From Pseudomonas lalkuanensis (GTDB lineage Bacteria; Pseudomonadota; Gammaproteobacteria; Pseudomonadales; Pseudomonadaceae): a stretch of DNA of 64,000 nt. The stretch covers positions 2,460,001 through 2,524,000 of the forward strand of contig NZ_CP043311.1 in NCBI RefSeq assembly GCF_008807375.1, read 5' to 3'. Positions 25,657 through 34,589 of the stretch are shown in pieces (the first letter of the stretch is position 1; every line of letters starts with the position of its first letter). The translations under genes and the position numbers were made by a program. The notes below the pieces were generated by a model. The model did not search any database, was not told the DNA's origin, and saw nothing but the letters and a program-made list of their open reading frames with translations.

Positions 25657-27306
25657 TCAGTGGCTGCTGGCGGCTGCCGCTCCCAGGCCGGTCTGCGCAC
25701 GCACGAACTGGTCGGCGTAGGCGGCGCGCTCACGGCTGGCGCGGGCGCTGCGGTCGAGGCTGGACACCAGCACGATCACGACGAAGGCCAGGGGCATGGA
25801 GAACAGCGCCGGCTGGTCGTAGGGGAAAATCGCCTGGGCGTGACCCAGCACCCCGACCCACACCGCAGGTCCGCAGATCACCAGGGCCAGTGCGCTGATC
25901 AGGCCGGTCATCCCGCCCCAGAGCGCGCCGCGGGTGGTCAGGCCCTTCCAGTACATGGCCATGATCAGCACCGGGAAGTTGGCCGAAGCGGCCACGCCGA
26001 AGGTCAGGCCCACCAGGAAGGCGATGTTCATCTGCTCGAAGAGAATGCCCAGTCCAATGGCTATCACGCCGATGGCCACGGTGGCGATGCGCGATACGCG
26101 CATTTCATCCTTCTCGCTGGCCCGGCCTTTCTTCAGCACGGTGGCGTAGAGGTCGTGGGAGATGGCCGAGGCACCCGCCAGGGCGAGTCCGGCGACCACC
26201 GCGAGGATGGTGGCGAAGGCCACGGCGGAGAGGAAGCCGAGGAACAGGTTGCCGCCCACCGCCTGGGCCAGGTGCATGGCCACCATGTTGCCGCCGCCGA
26301 CCAGGGCGCCGCCGAGCTTGCCGTCGACGAAGAACTGCGGATCGGTGCCGACAATGACGATGGCGGTGTAGCCCAGCACGCAGACCACAAGGAAGAAGAA
26401 GCCGATGAACAAGGTGGCGAACAGCACCGAGCGACGTGCTTCCTTGGCGTTGGGCACGGTGAAGAAGCGCATCAGGATATGCGGCAGGCCGGCGATGCCG
26501 AACACCAGGCCAAGCGACAGGGACACCGCGCTGATCGGGTCTGCCAGCAGGGTGCCGGGGCCCATGATCCTGGTGCCGCTGGCGTGTACGGCAACGGCGC
26601 GCCCGGCCAGTTCTTCGAAGCTGAAGCCGAACTCGCTCATCGCCATCAGGACCAGCGTGGTACCACCGGCGAGCAGCAGCACCGCCTTGGTGATCTGCAC
26701 CCAGGTGGTGGCGATCATGCCGCCGAAGATCACGTAGATCAGCATCAGCACGCCGACCACCACCACCGCCAGCTGGTAGTCCAGTCCGAACAACAGCTTG
26801 ATCAACTGGCCAGCGCCGACCATCTGCACCACCAGATAGCAGCAGACGACGGTGAGCGAACCGAGGGCGGCGAAGCTGCGCACGGAGGTCTGGTCGAGGC
26901 GATAGGAAACGATGTCGGCAAAGGTGTAGCGCCCCAGGTTGCGCAGGCGCTCGGCCATCAGGAAGGTGACGATGGGCCAGCCGACGAAGAAGCCGATGAT
27001 GTAGACGAAGCCGTCATAACCCTTGGCGAATACCAGGCTGGAGAGCCCCAGCAAGGTCGCCGCCGACATGTAGTCGCCGGCGATCGCCAGGCCGTTCTGG
27101 AAGCCGGAGATGCCGCCGCCTGCGGTGTAGAAGTCCGCGGTGGAGCGGGTGCGCCGGGCGGCCCACCAGGTGATGGCCAGGGTGGCGAGGACGAAGACGA
27201 AGAACATGCCGATGGCGTGGAGATTGAGCGGCTGCTTCTCCGCTGTGATCGGGCCGGCGAAGCTGGTCAGCGGTGCGAGGGCGAGCAGGGCGATGAGCGC
27301 TTTCAT
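25657..27306 (-). CDS. actP: Cation/acetate symporter ActP (SSS family)
   Basis: The 549-residue sodium/solute symporter carries a signal-like first segment ([16 protein letters not shown]) and about 13 membrane segments. Typical ActP motifs: [75 protein letters not shown], and [33 protein letters not shown]. It imports acetate and related short monocarboxylates. Its start overlaps the DUF485 stop (ATGA). An AACAACAA pair lies in the operon leader. Confidence 0.93.
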   Translation of the reverse strand: MKALIALLALAPLTSFAGPITAEKQPLNLHAIGMFFVFVLATLAITWWAARRTRSTADFYTAGGGISGFQNGLAIAGDYMSAATLLGLSSLVFAKGYDGFVYIIGFFVGWPIVTFLMAERLRNLGRYTFADIVSYRLDQTSVRSFAALGSLTVVCCYLVVQMVGAGQLIKLLFGLDYQLAVVVVGVLMLIYVIFGGMIATTWVQITKAVLLLAGGTTLVLMAMSEFGFSFEELAGRAVAVHASGTRIMGPGTLLADPISAVSLSLGLVFGIAGLPHILMRFFTVPNAKEARRSVLFATLFIGFFFLVVCVLGYTAIVIVGTDPQFFVDGKLGGALVGGGNMVAMHLAQAVGGNLFLGFLSAVAFATILAVVAGLALAGASAISHDLYATVLKKGRASEKDEMRVSRIATVAIGVIAIGLGILFEQMNIAFLVGLTFGVAASANFPVLIMAMYWKGLTTRGALWGGMTGLISALALVICGPAVWVGVLGHAQAIFPYDQPALFSMPLAFVVIVLVSSLDRSARASRERAAYADQFVRAQTGLGAAAASSH

Positions 27307-27632
27307 GCGAGGTTCTCCTCGAGGATTTCCGCGCTCAGGGCGTCGAAGCGGGTGTTGGCGTGGCGCACGTACCAGGCGGTCAGCAGCCAGGAGAAGATGA
27401 TGATGGCGGCGCCCAGCGGAATGCCCCGGCTGAGGTTGCTGCCCTCGTACAGCGGCAGGTGCAGCCAGCCGGGTACGAAGGCCACCAGCATGATGAACAG
27501 GTAATAGATCGCCAGTACCAGGGCGCTGAGGGACCAGGCGAGGATCGCCCGTTGGCGGGCCAGGCGCTGGAACTTGGGGTTGGCCTTGATGCGCTCATAG
27601 GCCGGGGAGTGGGTGGTGTGGTGAGGGTTCAT
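27303..27632 (-). CDS. DUF485 membrane protein (YjcH-like, partner of ActP)
   Basis: The 109-residue protein has two membrane segments, [23 protein letters not shown] and [20 protein letters not shown], and the N-terminal [15 protein letters not shown] motif of DUF485. In many bacteria it is encoded just before actP and is thought to assist it. The start is the ATG at 27632 with GGAG; a longer upstream frame has no ribosome site. Four-base overlap with actP shows translational coupling. Confidence 0.92.
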   Translation of the reverse strand: MNPHHTTHSPAYERIKANPKFQRLARQRAILAWSLSALVLAIYYLFIMLVAFVPGWLHLPLYEGSNLSRGIPLGAAIIIFSWLLTAWYVRHANTRFDALSAEILEENLA

Positions 27633-28074
27633 TTCGGGCTCCGCTTTAGTTGTTGTTGTCGTGCCTTTGGCTGCCGCCTTTTCCGGGCGTGCAGCACTCC
27701 CGGCGGCGTCCCGTGGGACGTCGCCAAGTTCGCCGTCGCTGTTCGAGTGGGGAGGGGTGTCAGCGACCGCCGGCCCCTCCAGGGGCCAGCAGGTGATGGG
27801 TTGCGCTGTGGCGTCTGGCAGCCGGTATGTGCGGCAGCCCAGGGGCAACCGGAGGGCAGGGCGCAGTCGTGCCGGCGTCGGTCCTCCATGATCGGGGCAT
27901 CGCGTATCCGGCGATGCGCTGGCAAGGCATGTGCCCGGCACGGAGGCCGGAGATCAGGCATGCGCTCATGCTCGTAGCCCTGTGTTCTTGTTGGCTGAGG
28001 GGCTGGCCCGGCCGCGAAAAAATCACTTGGCCGTGGGGCGATGGCTGTGAGTATATGTAGGCATCCATCCACCA
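27633..28074. other. Divergent promoter region, DUF485-actP versus LysR gene
   Basis: 442 bases with no convincing gene. It should hold the promoters of the acetate operon and the LysR gene. The transcript leader next to DUF485 contains AACAACAA repeats. I saw no regulator site with confidence. A GG-N10-GC match near 27920 on the plus strand was considered and not accepted as a sigma-54 promoter. Confidence 0.5.
27650..27657 (-). promoter_or_regulatory. Candidate Crc/Hfq site upstream of DUF485-actP
   Basis: On the transcript the run ACAACAACAACT contains overlapping AANAANAA motifs. It lies 18-25 bases before the ATG and close to the GGAG ribosome site, the usual place for Crc/Hfq repression. 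It is one of the best matches in the window. Confidence 0.6.
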
Positions 28075-29052
28075 ATGAACAGACAAAAAATCCTGATGGA
28101 CATGCAAAAAAGTGCCAGCCTCGAACAGGTGAAGTGGGATGACCTGCGCTTCTTCCTTGAGGTCGCCCGTACGCGTACCGCCACCGGGGCCGCGCGACGC
28201 CTGGGCGTCGACTACACCACCGTATCGCGGCGGGTGCGCGCCCTGGAGCAGGCACTGGGTGCGCTGCTGTTCGAAAAATCGCGTGCCGCCGGCTTCGTTC
28301 TTACGGTGGAAGGGCAGCGCCTGCTGGGCCATGCCGAAACCCTGGAAAGCACGCTGCAGGCTGCTTGCGAGCAGGTGTCGGGTACGCGCCTGGGGCTCTC
28401 CGGCCATGTGCGCATCGGCTGTACCGAAGGCTTTGGTTCCTACTTCGTGACGGCACAGATGAGTCGTTTCCTCGAGCGCTATCCGCACATCTCCGCCGAC
28501 ATCCTGCCGGTGCCGCACTTCGTCAGCCTGTCACGGCGCGAAGCGGATATCGCGATCACCCTGGAGCGGCCCGAACGCGGTCCCTACGTCTGTTCGAAAC
28601 TGGCCGACTATCGCCTGCGCCTCTACGCCACGCCTGAATACCTGGCCGCGCATGCGCCGATCGAGACCCGCGAGGATCTGGCGGGACACCCCTTCATCAC
28701 CTACGTCGAAGACCTGGCGTTCAGCCCCAAGCTGCTCTATCTGAACGACCTGCTGCCGGGGGCCATGAGCCAGTTGCGCAGCACCAGTGTCATCGCCCAG
28801 TACCAGGCGGCATTGCAGGGACGGGCGCTGGCCATCCTGCCGTGCTTCCTGGTCGCAGGTGATTCCCGATTGCAGGCGGTGCTGCCGGACGAGGTGGAAG
28901 TTACCCGGCAATTCTGGATCTACTACAGCGAGGATCTGCGGCGCCTCAAGCGCATAACCCTCGTCGCCGAATACCTCCATCGTTGTGCCGATCTCAACCG
29001 TGGATGGCTGATGGGGGAGGAACACAGGTTGCAGGTTCCAACTCTGGAGTGA
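28075..29052 (+). CDS. LysR-type transcriptional regulator
   Basis: 325 residues with an N-terminal helix-turn-helix (VKWDDLRFFLEVARTRTATGAARRLGVDYTTVSRRVRALEQALG) and a substrate-binding domain (VRIGCTEGFGSYF onward). The VDYTTVSRR recognition helix is the variant seen in regulators of the VirS/GcdR-like branch. The start is uncertain: ATG at 28075, 28096 or 28102, none with a strong ribosome site. It is divergent from DUF485-actP and may regulate it, but the 442-base distance leaves this open. Confidence 0.85.
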   Translation: MNRQKILMDMQKSASLEQVKWDDLRFFLEVARTRTATGAARRLGVDYTTVSRRVRALEQALGALLFEKSRAAGFVLTVEGQRLLGHAETLESTLQAACEQVSGTRLGLSGHVRIGCTEGFGSYFVTAQMSRFLERYPHISADILPVPHFVSLSRREADIAITLERPERGPYVCSKLADYRLRLYATPEYLAAHAPIETREDLAGHPFITYVEDLAFSPKLLYLNDLLPGAMSQLRSTSVIAQYQAALQGRALAILPCFLVAGDSRLQAVLPDEVEVTRQFWIYYSEDLRRLKRITLVAEYLHRCADLNRGWLMGEEHRLQVPTLE

Positions 29053-29116
29053 GGGTCCGGCGCGTTCGAGGATCGTCCTCGGTGCCGGCACGTCACACGG
29101 GAAGAGGAGACGTGAT

Positions 29117-29509
29117 ATGGACCGATTCACCGGCGGTTGCCTGTGCGGCAATGTTCGCCTTGCGGCGACGGGGCGCCCGTACCGCGTCGGCATTTGCCAT
29201 TGCCTGGACTGTCGCAAGCATCATGGAGCACTGTTTCATGCGTCCGCGGTGTTCCCCCAGGAGGCCGTGACGATCGAGGGCGAAACGCGCGACTACGCCG
29301 GGCGGTTTTTCTGTCCCCGTTGCGGCTCATCCGTTTATTCGCGCACCGCTGACGAAATCGAAGTGAACCTCGGCTCCCTGGATGCTCCTGACCAGCTGAA
29401 GCCGACCTACGAGCTCTGGAGCATCCGTCGCGAGTCCTGGTTACCGCCGTTCCCATTCACGCGGCGGTATGAGCGTGATCGCGAAGGCACGGGGCGCACC
29501 GAGGATTGA
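29117..29509 (+). CDS. GFA-family (CENP-V/GFA domain) zinc protein
   Basis: The 130-residue protein has the Cys pattern of the glutathione-dependent formaldehyde-activating fold: GGCLCGNVR (Cys8, Cys10), ICHCLDCRKHHGA (Cys27, Cys29, Cys32) and RFFCPRCGSSVYS (Cys66, Cys69). The domain binds two zinc ions. Only a few members act on S-hydroxymethylglutathione; most are uncharacterised, so I do not assign an enzyme activity. GAAGAGGAG precedes the start. It stands alone. Confidence 0.85.
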   Translation: MDRFTGGCLCGNVRLAATGRPYRVGICHCLDCRKHHGALFHASAVFPQEAVTIEGETRDYAGRFFCPRCGSSVYSRTADEIEVNLGSLDAPDQLKPTYELWSIRRESWLPPFPFTRRYERDREGTGRTED

Positions 29510-29547
29510 GCATTGCACGCAGTGCGGGCGATGAGGATCAAGCGAAC

Positions 29548-30099
29548 TCAGACACCCGCGCCGTGCAGGAACATCTGCTCCAGCACATTGGCTGAACTGG
29601 AACTGGCCGCCCGCCCACGGCGCTCGGCATCGACCATACCGTAGACCATGGTGGTGAACAGTTCGGTGAAGACCGCCGCGCTGATGTCGATGCGAAACAC
29701 GCCTTGTTGCTGGCCGCGCAGGAAAAAGGCGTCCAGGGCGTGGATGTAAGACAGCCAGCGCGCGCCACCTGCCTCCGGAGTGAGGAACTCGGGGCTGTAC
29801 TGGAACATCAGGAAAACCAGCATCTCGCGGTGGGTCAGGTGCTCATCGATCAACTGGCGCAGCGCGTCCAGCGGTTCGGCCTGCTCCAGGTCGGCGGTGG
29901 CGATTATCTGGTTGAGCAGCTCCTCGCCGTGGCTCTCCAGCATGTCCACGAGATTGTCGCGCGTGCCGCAGAAGCGGTGCAGCGTCGCCTTGCTCACTCC
30001 GGCCGATTCCGCCAATTCCTTCAACGTCGCACGCGGGCGATCGACGATGGCCATGGCCAGTGCTTTCAGGAGTCGTTCGTCGTGGGCAGTCAGGGGCAT
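29548..30099 (-). CDS. nfxB: Transcriptional repressor NfxB of the MexCD-OprJ pump
   Basis: The 183-residue regulator looks like P. aeruginosa NfxB along its length: HDERLLKALAMAIVDRPRATLKELAESAGVSKATLHRFCGTRDNLV with the helix-turn-helix at about residues 23-45, then THREMLVFLMFQYSPEFL and the conserved end VYGMVDAERRGRAASSSSANVLEQMFLHGA. The protein represses mexCD-oprJ, and loss-of-function mutations raise resistance to fluoroquinolones and some biocides in P. aeruginosa. The start MPLTAHDER at 30099 matches NfxB; the longer frame is not used. No disabling change is visible. Confidence 0.93.
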   Translation of the reverse strand: MPLTAHDERLLKALAMAIVDRPRATLKELAESAGVSKATLHRFCGTRDNLVDMLESHGEELLNQIIATADLEQAEPLDALRQLIDEHLTHREMLVFLMFQYSPEFLTPEAGGARWLSYIHALDAFFLRGQQQGVFRIDISAAVFTELFTTMVYGMVDAERRGRAASSSSANVLEQMFLHGAGV

Positions 30100-30194
30100 C
30101 AGCGGGTCTCGGCTCGGTTTCGGGTTGCGCGCATTGTGCAGAAAAAGTCCAGCGCGTCCAAAAGGCAATGACACATCCAAACACAAATGAATCA

Positions 30195-30216
30195 AATGAG
30201 ACAATAGTGACTCATT
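30195..30216. promoter_or_regulatory. Candidate NfxB operator
   Basis: AATGAG-N10-CTCATT in the AT-rich divergent spacer, 52 bases upstream of the mexC ATG. Further ATCAAAT/TCAAATC half sites flank it. It is placed where NfxB should block mexC and its own promoter. Confidence 0.5.
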
Positions 30217-30267
30217 CAAATCTTGAGGAGATCATCTGCGCCGTTTTCAATCTGCCGTGGGTGAATC

Positions 30268-31425
30268 ATGGGTCGTGTACGTGAAGTTGGGATGGTCTGC
30301 GCCCTGGTGGCGCTGATGACGTTGATGACGCTGGCGGGGTGCGGCCCTGCGGAGGAGCAGGAGGCCCAGGCAGAAGTAGCGCGACCGGTTGCCGTGTTGA
30401 CCGTGGCCACCGAGCCGCTGGTGCTGACCTCGGAGTTACCGGGCAGGATCGAGCCCGTGCGTGTCGCCGAGGTGCGTGCGCGGGTGGCTGGCATCGTCCT
30501 GGAAAAGCGCTTCGAAGAAGGCGCGGACGTCAAGGCCGGCGACCTGCTGTTCCAGATCGACCCGGCCCCGCTCAAGGCGGCCGTTTCCCGCGCAGAGGGC
30601 GAACTGGCCCGCGCCAAGGCCGCGCTGTATGAAGCCCAGGCACGCGTGAAGCGATACGCGCCGCTGGTGGAGATCGAGGCGGTGAGCCGCCAGGATTTCG
30701 ACAGCGCCATGGCTGACCTCAGTGCCGCGCAGGCGACGACCCGCACGGCCCAGGCTGACCTCGAAACCGCGCGTCTGAATCTGGGTTATGCCTCGGTCAA
30801 GGCACCGATTTCCGGGCGCATCGGTCGCGCGCTGGTGACCGAGGGCGCGCTGGTGGGGCAGGGCGACGCCACCCTGATGGCGCGCATCCAGCAACTGGAC
30901 CCCGTGTATGTCGATTTCACTCAGTCGGCGACGGACGCCTTGCGCCTGCGTGAAGCGCTGAAAGCCGGAAATCTTTCCGCGGGCGACAGCAGCGCGCTTT
31001 CCATTCGCGTCGAGGGCACCGAATACGAGAGCAAGGGTTCGCTGATGTTCACCGACGTGGCGGTGGACCCGGGCACGGGCCAGGTTTCCCTGCGCGGCAA
31101 GTTCGCCAACCCGGACGGCGTCCTGCTTCCGGGCATGTATGTGCGCGTGCAGGCCCCCCAGGGCATGGACGATCGGGCCACCCTGGTACCGCAGCGCGCT
31201 GTGCAGCGTACCGCCGACGGCGGTGCCCTGGTGCTGGTGGTCGGCGAGGACAGCCGTGCCGAAGTGCGCGCCGTGAAAACCGGCGTCATGCAGGGCGCGC
31301 GCTGGCAGATCAGTGAAGGGCTGAAGGGGGGCGACCAGGTCATAGTCGGAGGCCTCGCCGGACTGCAGCCCGGTGCCAGGGTCGCGCCGCAGCAGGCGCA
31401 GGACCAGCAGGTGTCGCGCCAATAA
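30268..31425 (+). CDS. mexC: Membrane-fusion lipoprotein MexC of the RND efflux pump
   Basis: The 385-residue periplasmic adaptor has a lipoprotein signal ending LAGC (Cys25). Adaptor segments follow: ELPGRIEPVRVAEVRARVAGIVLEKRFEEGADVKAGDLLFQID (lipoyl half), an alpha-hairpin (about 95-165, EAQARVKRYAPLVEIEAVSRQDFDSA), KAPISGRIGRALVTEGALVGQG (second half), and beta-barrel and proximal domains. It links MexD to OprJ. It is very similar to P. aeruginosa MexC. It is divergent from nfxB. Confidence 0.93.
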   Translation: MGRVREVGMVCALVALMTLMTLAGCGPAEEQEAQAEVARPVAVLTVATEPLVLTSELPGRIEPVRVAEVRARVAGIVLEKRFEEGADVKAGDLLFQIDPAPLKAAVSRAEGELARAKAALYEAQARVKRYAPLVEIEAVSRQDFDSAMADLSAAQATTRTAQADLETARLNLGYASVKAPISGRIGRALVTEGALVGQGDATLMARIQQLDPVYVDFTQSATDALRLREALKAGNLSAGDSSALSIRVEGTEYESKGSLMFTDVAVDPGTGQVSLRGKFANPDGVLLPGMYVRVQAPQGMDDRATLVPQRAVQRTADGGALVLVVGEDSRAEVRAVKTGVMQGARWQISEGLKGGDQVIVGGLAGLQPGARVAPQQAQDQQVSRQ

Positions 31426-31452
31426 GGTCGGCTTCGCCGCGAGGAATTCACA

Positions 31453-34400
31453 ATGTCTCTGTTCTTCATCAAACGCCCCAACTTTGCCTGGGTGGTGGCG
31501 CTGTTCATTTCCCTGGCCGGCCTGCTGGTCATCCCGCTGCTGCCGGTGGCGCAGTATCCCAACGTGGCACCGCCGCAGATCTCGGTCACCGCCACCTATC
31601 CGGGCGCCTCGGCGAAGGTCCTGGTGGAATCGGTCACCAGCGTCATCGAGGAGTCGCTCAACGGCGCCAAGGGCCTGCTCTATTTCGAGTCCACCAACAA
31701 CTCCAACGGCATCGCCGAAGTGGTGGTCACCTTCCAGCCTGGCACCGACCCGCAGCTGGCCCAGGTGGACGTGCAGAACCGCCTGAAGAAAGCCGAGGCG
31801 CGCATGCCGCAGGCCGTGCTCAGCCAGGGGCTCCAGGTGGAGCAGACCAGCGCCGGCTTCCTGCTGATCTATGCGCTGAACTACAAGGAAGGCGCCGAGC
31901 ACGCCGACACCACGGCGCTGGGCGACTTTGCCGCGCGCAACATCAACAACGAGCTGCGCCGCGTGCCCGGCGTCGGCAAGCTGCAGTTCTTCTCGTCCGA
32001 AGCCGCCATGCGCGTGTGGATCGACCCGCAGAAGCTGGTCGGCTACGGGCTGTCCATCGATGACGTAAGCGCCGCCATCGCCGGGCAGAACGTCCAGGTG
32101 CCAGCCGGCAGCTTCGGCAGCTCGCCGGGCAGCACCGAGCAGGAACTGACCGCGACCCTGGCAGTGAAAGGCACCCTGGACAGCCCGGAGGAGTTCGGCC
32201 GCATCGTGCTGCGTGCCAATGCCGACGGCTCCACGGTGAAGCTCGCCGACGTCGCGCGACTGGAAATCGGCAGCGAAAGCTACAACTTCACCTCGCGCCT
32301 GAACGGCAAGCCAGCGGTGGCGGGAGCCATCCAGCTTTCCCCCGGTGCCAACGCCATCCAGACCGCCGAAGCGGTCAAGCAGCGCCTGGCCGAGCTGTCG
32401 GTGAACTTCCCCGCGGACGTCGAGTACTCGGTGCCCTACGACACTTCGCGCTTCGTCGACGTGGCCATCGAGAAGGTGATCCACACGCTGCTCGAAGCCA
32501 TGGTGCTGGTGTTCCTGGTGATGTTCCTGTTCCTGCAGAACGTCCGCTATACGCTGATTCCGTCCATCGTGGTGCCGGTGTGCCTGCTGGGTACGCTGGC
32601 GGTGATGTACCTGCTGGGCTTTTCGGTGAACATGATGACCATGTTCGGCATGGTGCTGGCCATCGGCATCCTGGTGGACGACGCCATCGTGGTGGTGGAG
32701 AACGTCGAGCGGATCATGGCCGAGGAGGGGCTGCCCCCGGCGGCCGCCACGGTCAAGGCCATGGGCCAGGTCTCCGGCGCCATCATCGGTATCACCCTGG
32801 TGCTCTCGGCGGTGTTCCTGCCGCTGGCCTTCATGGCCGGTTCCGTGGGGGTGATCTACCAGCAGTTCTCGCTGTCGCTGGCGGTGTCGATCCTGTTCTC
32901 CGGCTTCCTCGCGCTGACCTTCACCCCGGCGCTGTGCGCCACGCTGCTCAAGCCGATTCCCCATGGTCACCACGAGAAGCGCGGATTCTTCGGCGCCTTC
33001 AACCGCGCCTTCGACCGCCTGACCGAACGCTACACGGTGCTGAACAACGGCCTGGTGCAGCGTGCCGGGCGCTTCATGCTGGTGTACGTCGGTATCGTTG
33101 CGCTGCTGGGCTACTTCTACCTGCGTCTGCCGGAGTCGTTCGTGCCGGTGGAAGACCAGGGTTACAACATCGTCGACGTCCAGCTGCCGCCCGGCGCGAC
33201 CCGCGCGCGCACCGACGCCACCGCCCGGGAGCTGGAGGCCTTCCTGCAATCTCGCGAGGCGATCCAGAACTCGTTCCTGGTGACGGGCTTCAGCTTCTCC
33301 GGCATGGGCGAGAACGCCGCACTGGCCTTCCCAACCTTCAAGGATTGGTCCCTGCGTGGCGCGGACCAGTCCGCCGAGGCGGAGGCCATGGCAGTGAACG
33401 AGCACTTCGCTGTACCCAGCGACGGCTCCATCATGGCGGTGACGCCGCCGCCCATCGACGGCCTGGGTAACTCTGGCGGCTTCGCCCTGCGCCTGCAGGA
33501 CCGCGGAGGGCTGGGACGCGAAGCCTTGCTGGCCGCTCGCGACCAACTGCTTGGCCAGGCCAACGGCAACCCGAAGATCCTCTACGCGATGATGGAAGGC
33601 CTGGCGGAAGCCCCGCAGCTGCGGCTTGAGATCGATCGCGACAAGGCGCGCACCCTCGGCGTGAGCTTCGAGTCGATCAACAGTGCGCTGTCCACCGCCT
33701 TCGGTTCGGCGGTGATCAACGACTTCACCAACGGTGGTCGCCAGCAGCGCGTGGTGGTGCAGGCGGAGCAGGGTGCACGGATGACCCCGGACAGCGTGCT
33801 CAAGCTCTATGTGCCCAACACCGGTGGTGAACTGGTGCCGCTGAGTGCCTTCGTCAGCACCCACTGGGAAGAGGGGCCGGTGCAGATCGTGCGTTACAAC
33901 GGCTACCCCTCCATCCGCATTTCCGGTGATGCCATGTACGGCGTGAGCACGGGTGAAGCCATGGCCGAGATGGAGCGCCTGGCCGCCCAGCTGCCGGCGG
34001 GCATCAGCTACGAGTGGACCGGCCTGTCCTATCAGGAGAAGGTGGCCAGCGGCCAGGCATCGCAGCTGTTCGCGCTGGCCATCCTGGTGGTGTTCCTGGT
34101 GCTGGTGGCGTTGTACGAGAGCTGGTCGATCCCGCTGACGGTGATGCTGATCGTGCCTATCGGTGCGCTGGGTGCGGTGCTGGCGGTGATCGTCGCCGGC
34201 ATGCCCAATGACGTGTACTTCAAGGTCGGCCTGATCACCATCATCGGCCTGGCGGCGAAGAACGCGATCCTCATCGTCGAGTTCGCCAAGGAGCTCCGGG
34301 AGCAGGGACGCGGCCTGCGCGAAGCTGCCATCGAGGCCGCGCGCCTGCGCTTCCGCCCCATCGTGATGACCTCCCTGGCCTTCATCCTCGGCGTGGTGCC

Positions 34401-34584
34401 GCTGGCCCTGGCCACCGGCGCAGGCGCGGCCAGCCAGCGCGCCATCGGCACCGGCGTGATCGGCGGCATGCTCGGCGCCACGTTGCTGGGGGTGATCTTC
34501 GTGCCCATCTGCTTCGTCTGGGTGCTGTCGCTGCTGCGGAGCAAACCCACTCCCGTTGAACAACCGACCCAGGCCCTGGAGTGA
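31453..34584 (+). CDS. mexD: RND efflux transporter MexD
   Basis: 1043 residues, the same length as P. aeruginosa MexD. The HAE1 inner-membrane proton antiporter has a first membrane segment FAWVVALFISLAGLLVIPLLPVAQYPNVAPPQI, the TM4 proton-relay Asp pair in GMVLAIGILVDDAIVVVENVERIM, the PN2/PC1 porter loops with GATRARTDATARELEAFL, and the second half starting SQLFALAILVVFLVLVALYESW. It extrudes amphiphilic drugs. GAGGAA precedes the ATG. It is cotranscribed with mexC (27-base spacer) and oprJ (5 bases). Confidence 0.95.
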   Translation: MSLFFIKRPNFAWVVALFISLAGLLVIPLLPVAQYPNVAPPQISVTATYPGASAKVLVESVTSVIEESLNGAKGLLYFESTNNSNGIAEVVVTFQPGTDPQLAQVDVQNRLKKAEARMPQAVLSQGLQVEQTSAGFLLIYALNYKEGAEHADTTALGDFAARNINNELRRVPGVGKLQFFSSEAAMRVWIDPQKLVGYGLSIDDVSAAIAGQNVQVPAGSFGSSPGSTEQELTATLAVKGTLDSPEEFGRIVLRANADGSTVKLADVARLEIGSESYNFTSRLNGKPAVAGAIQLSPGANAIQTAEAVKQRLAELSVNFPADVEYSVPYDTSRFVDVAIEKVIHTLLEAMVLVFLVMFLFLQNVRYTLIPSIVVPVCLLGTLAVMYLLGFSVNMMTMFGMVLAIGILVDDAIVVVENVERIMAEEGLPPAAATVKAMGQVSGAIIGITLVLSAVFLPLAFMAGSVGVIYQQFSLSLAVSILFSGFLALTFTPALCATLLKPIPHGHHEKRGFFGAFNRAFDRLTERYTVLNNGLVQRAGRFMLVYVGIVALLGYFYLRLPESFVPVEDQGYNIVDVQLPPGATRARTDATARELEAFLQSREAIQNSFLVTGFSFSGMGENAALAFPTFKDWSLRGADQSAEAEAMAVNEHFAVPSDGSIMAVTPPPIDGLGNSGGFALRLQDRGGLGREALLAARDQLLGQANGNPKILYAMMEGLAEAPQLRLEIDRDKARTLGVSFESINSALSTAFGSAVINDFTNGGRQQRVVVQAEQGARMTPDSVLKLYVPNTGGELVPLSAFVSTHWEEGPVQIVRYNGYPSIRISGDAMYGVSTGEAMAEMERLAAQLPAGISYEWTGLSYQEKVASGQASQLFALAILVVFLVLVALYESWSIPLTVMLIVPIGALGAVLAVIVAGMPNDVYFKVGLITIIGLAAKNAILIVEFAKELREQGRGLREAAIEAARLRFRPIVMTSLAFILGVVPLALATGAGAASQRAIGTGVIGGMLGATLLGVIFVPICFVWVLSLLRSKPTPVEQPTQALE

Positions 34585-34589
34585 TCGCC

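Noticed and set aside
27918..27936. Possible sigma-54 promoter TGGCAAG-N4-GTGC before the LysR gene
   Set aside because: Only a partial match to the consensus, and no enhancer-binding protein gene or upstream activator site nearby; GG-N10-GC matches are common in GC-rich DNA.
30436..34563. 1375-codon open frame on the minus strand across mexC and mexD
   Set aside because: It is antisense to two well-recognised genes, is rich in His/Gln/Arg as expected for a shadow of high-GC codons, and has no family resemblance or ribosome site.
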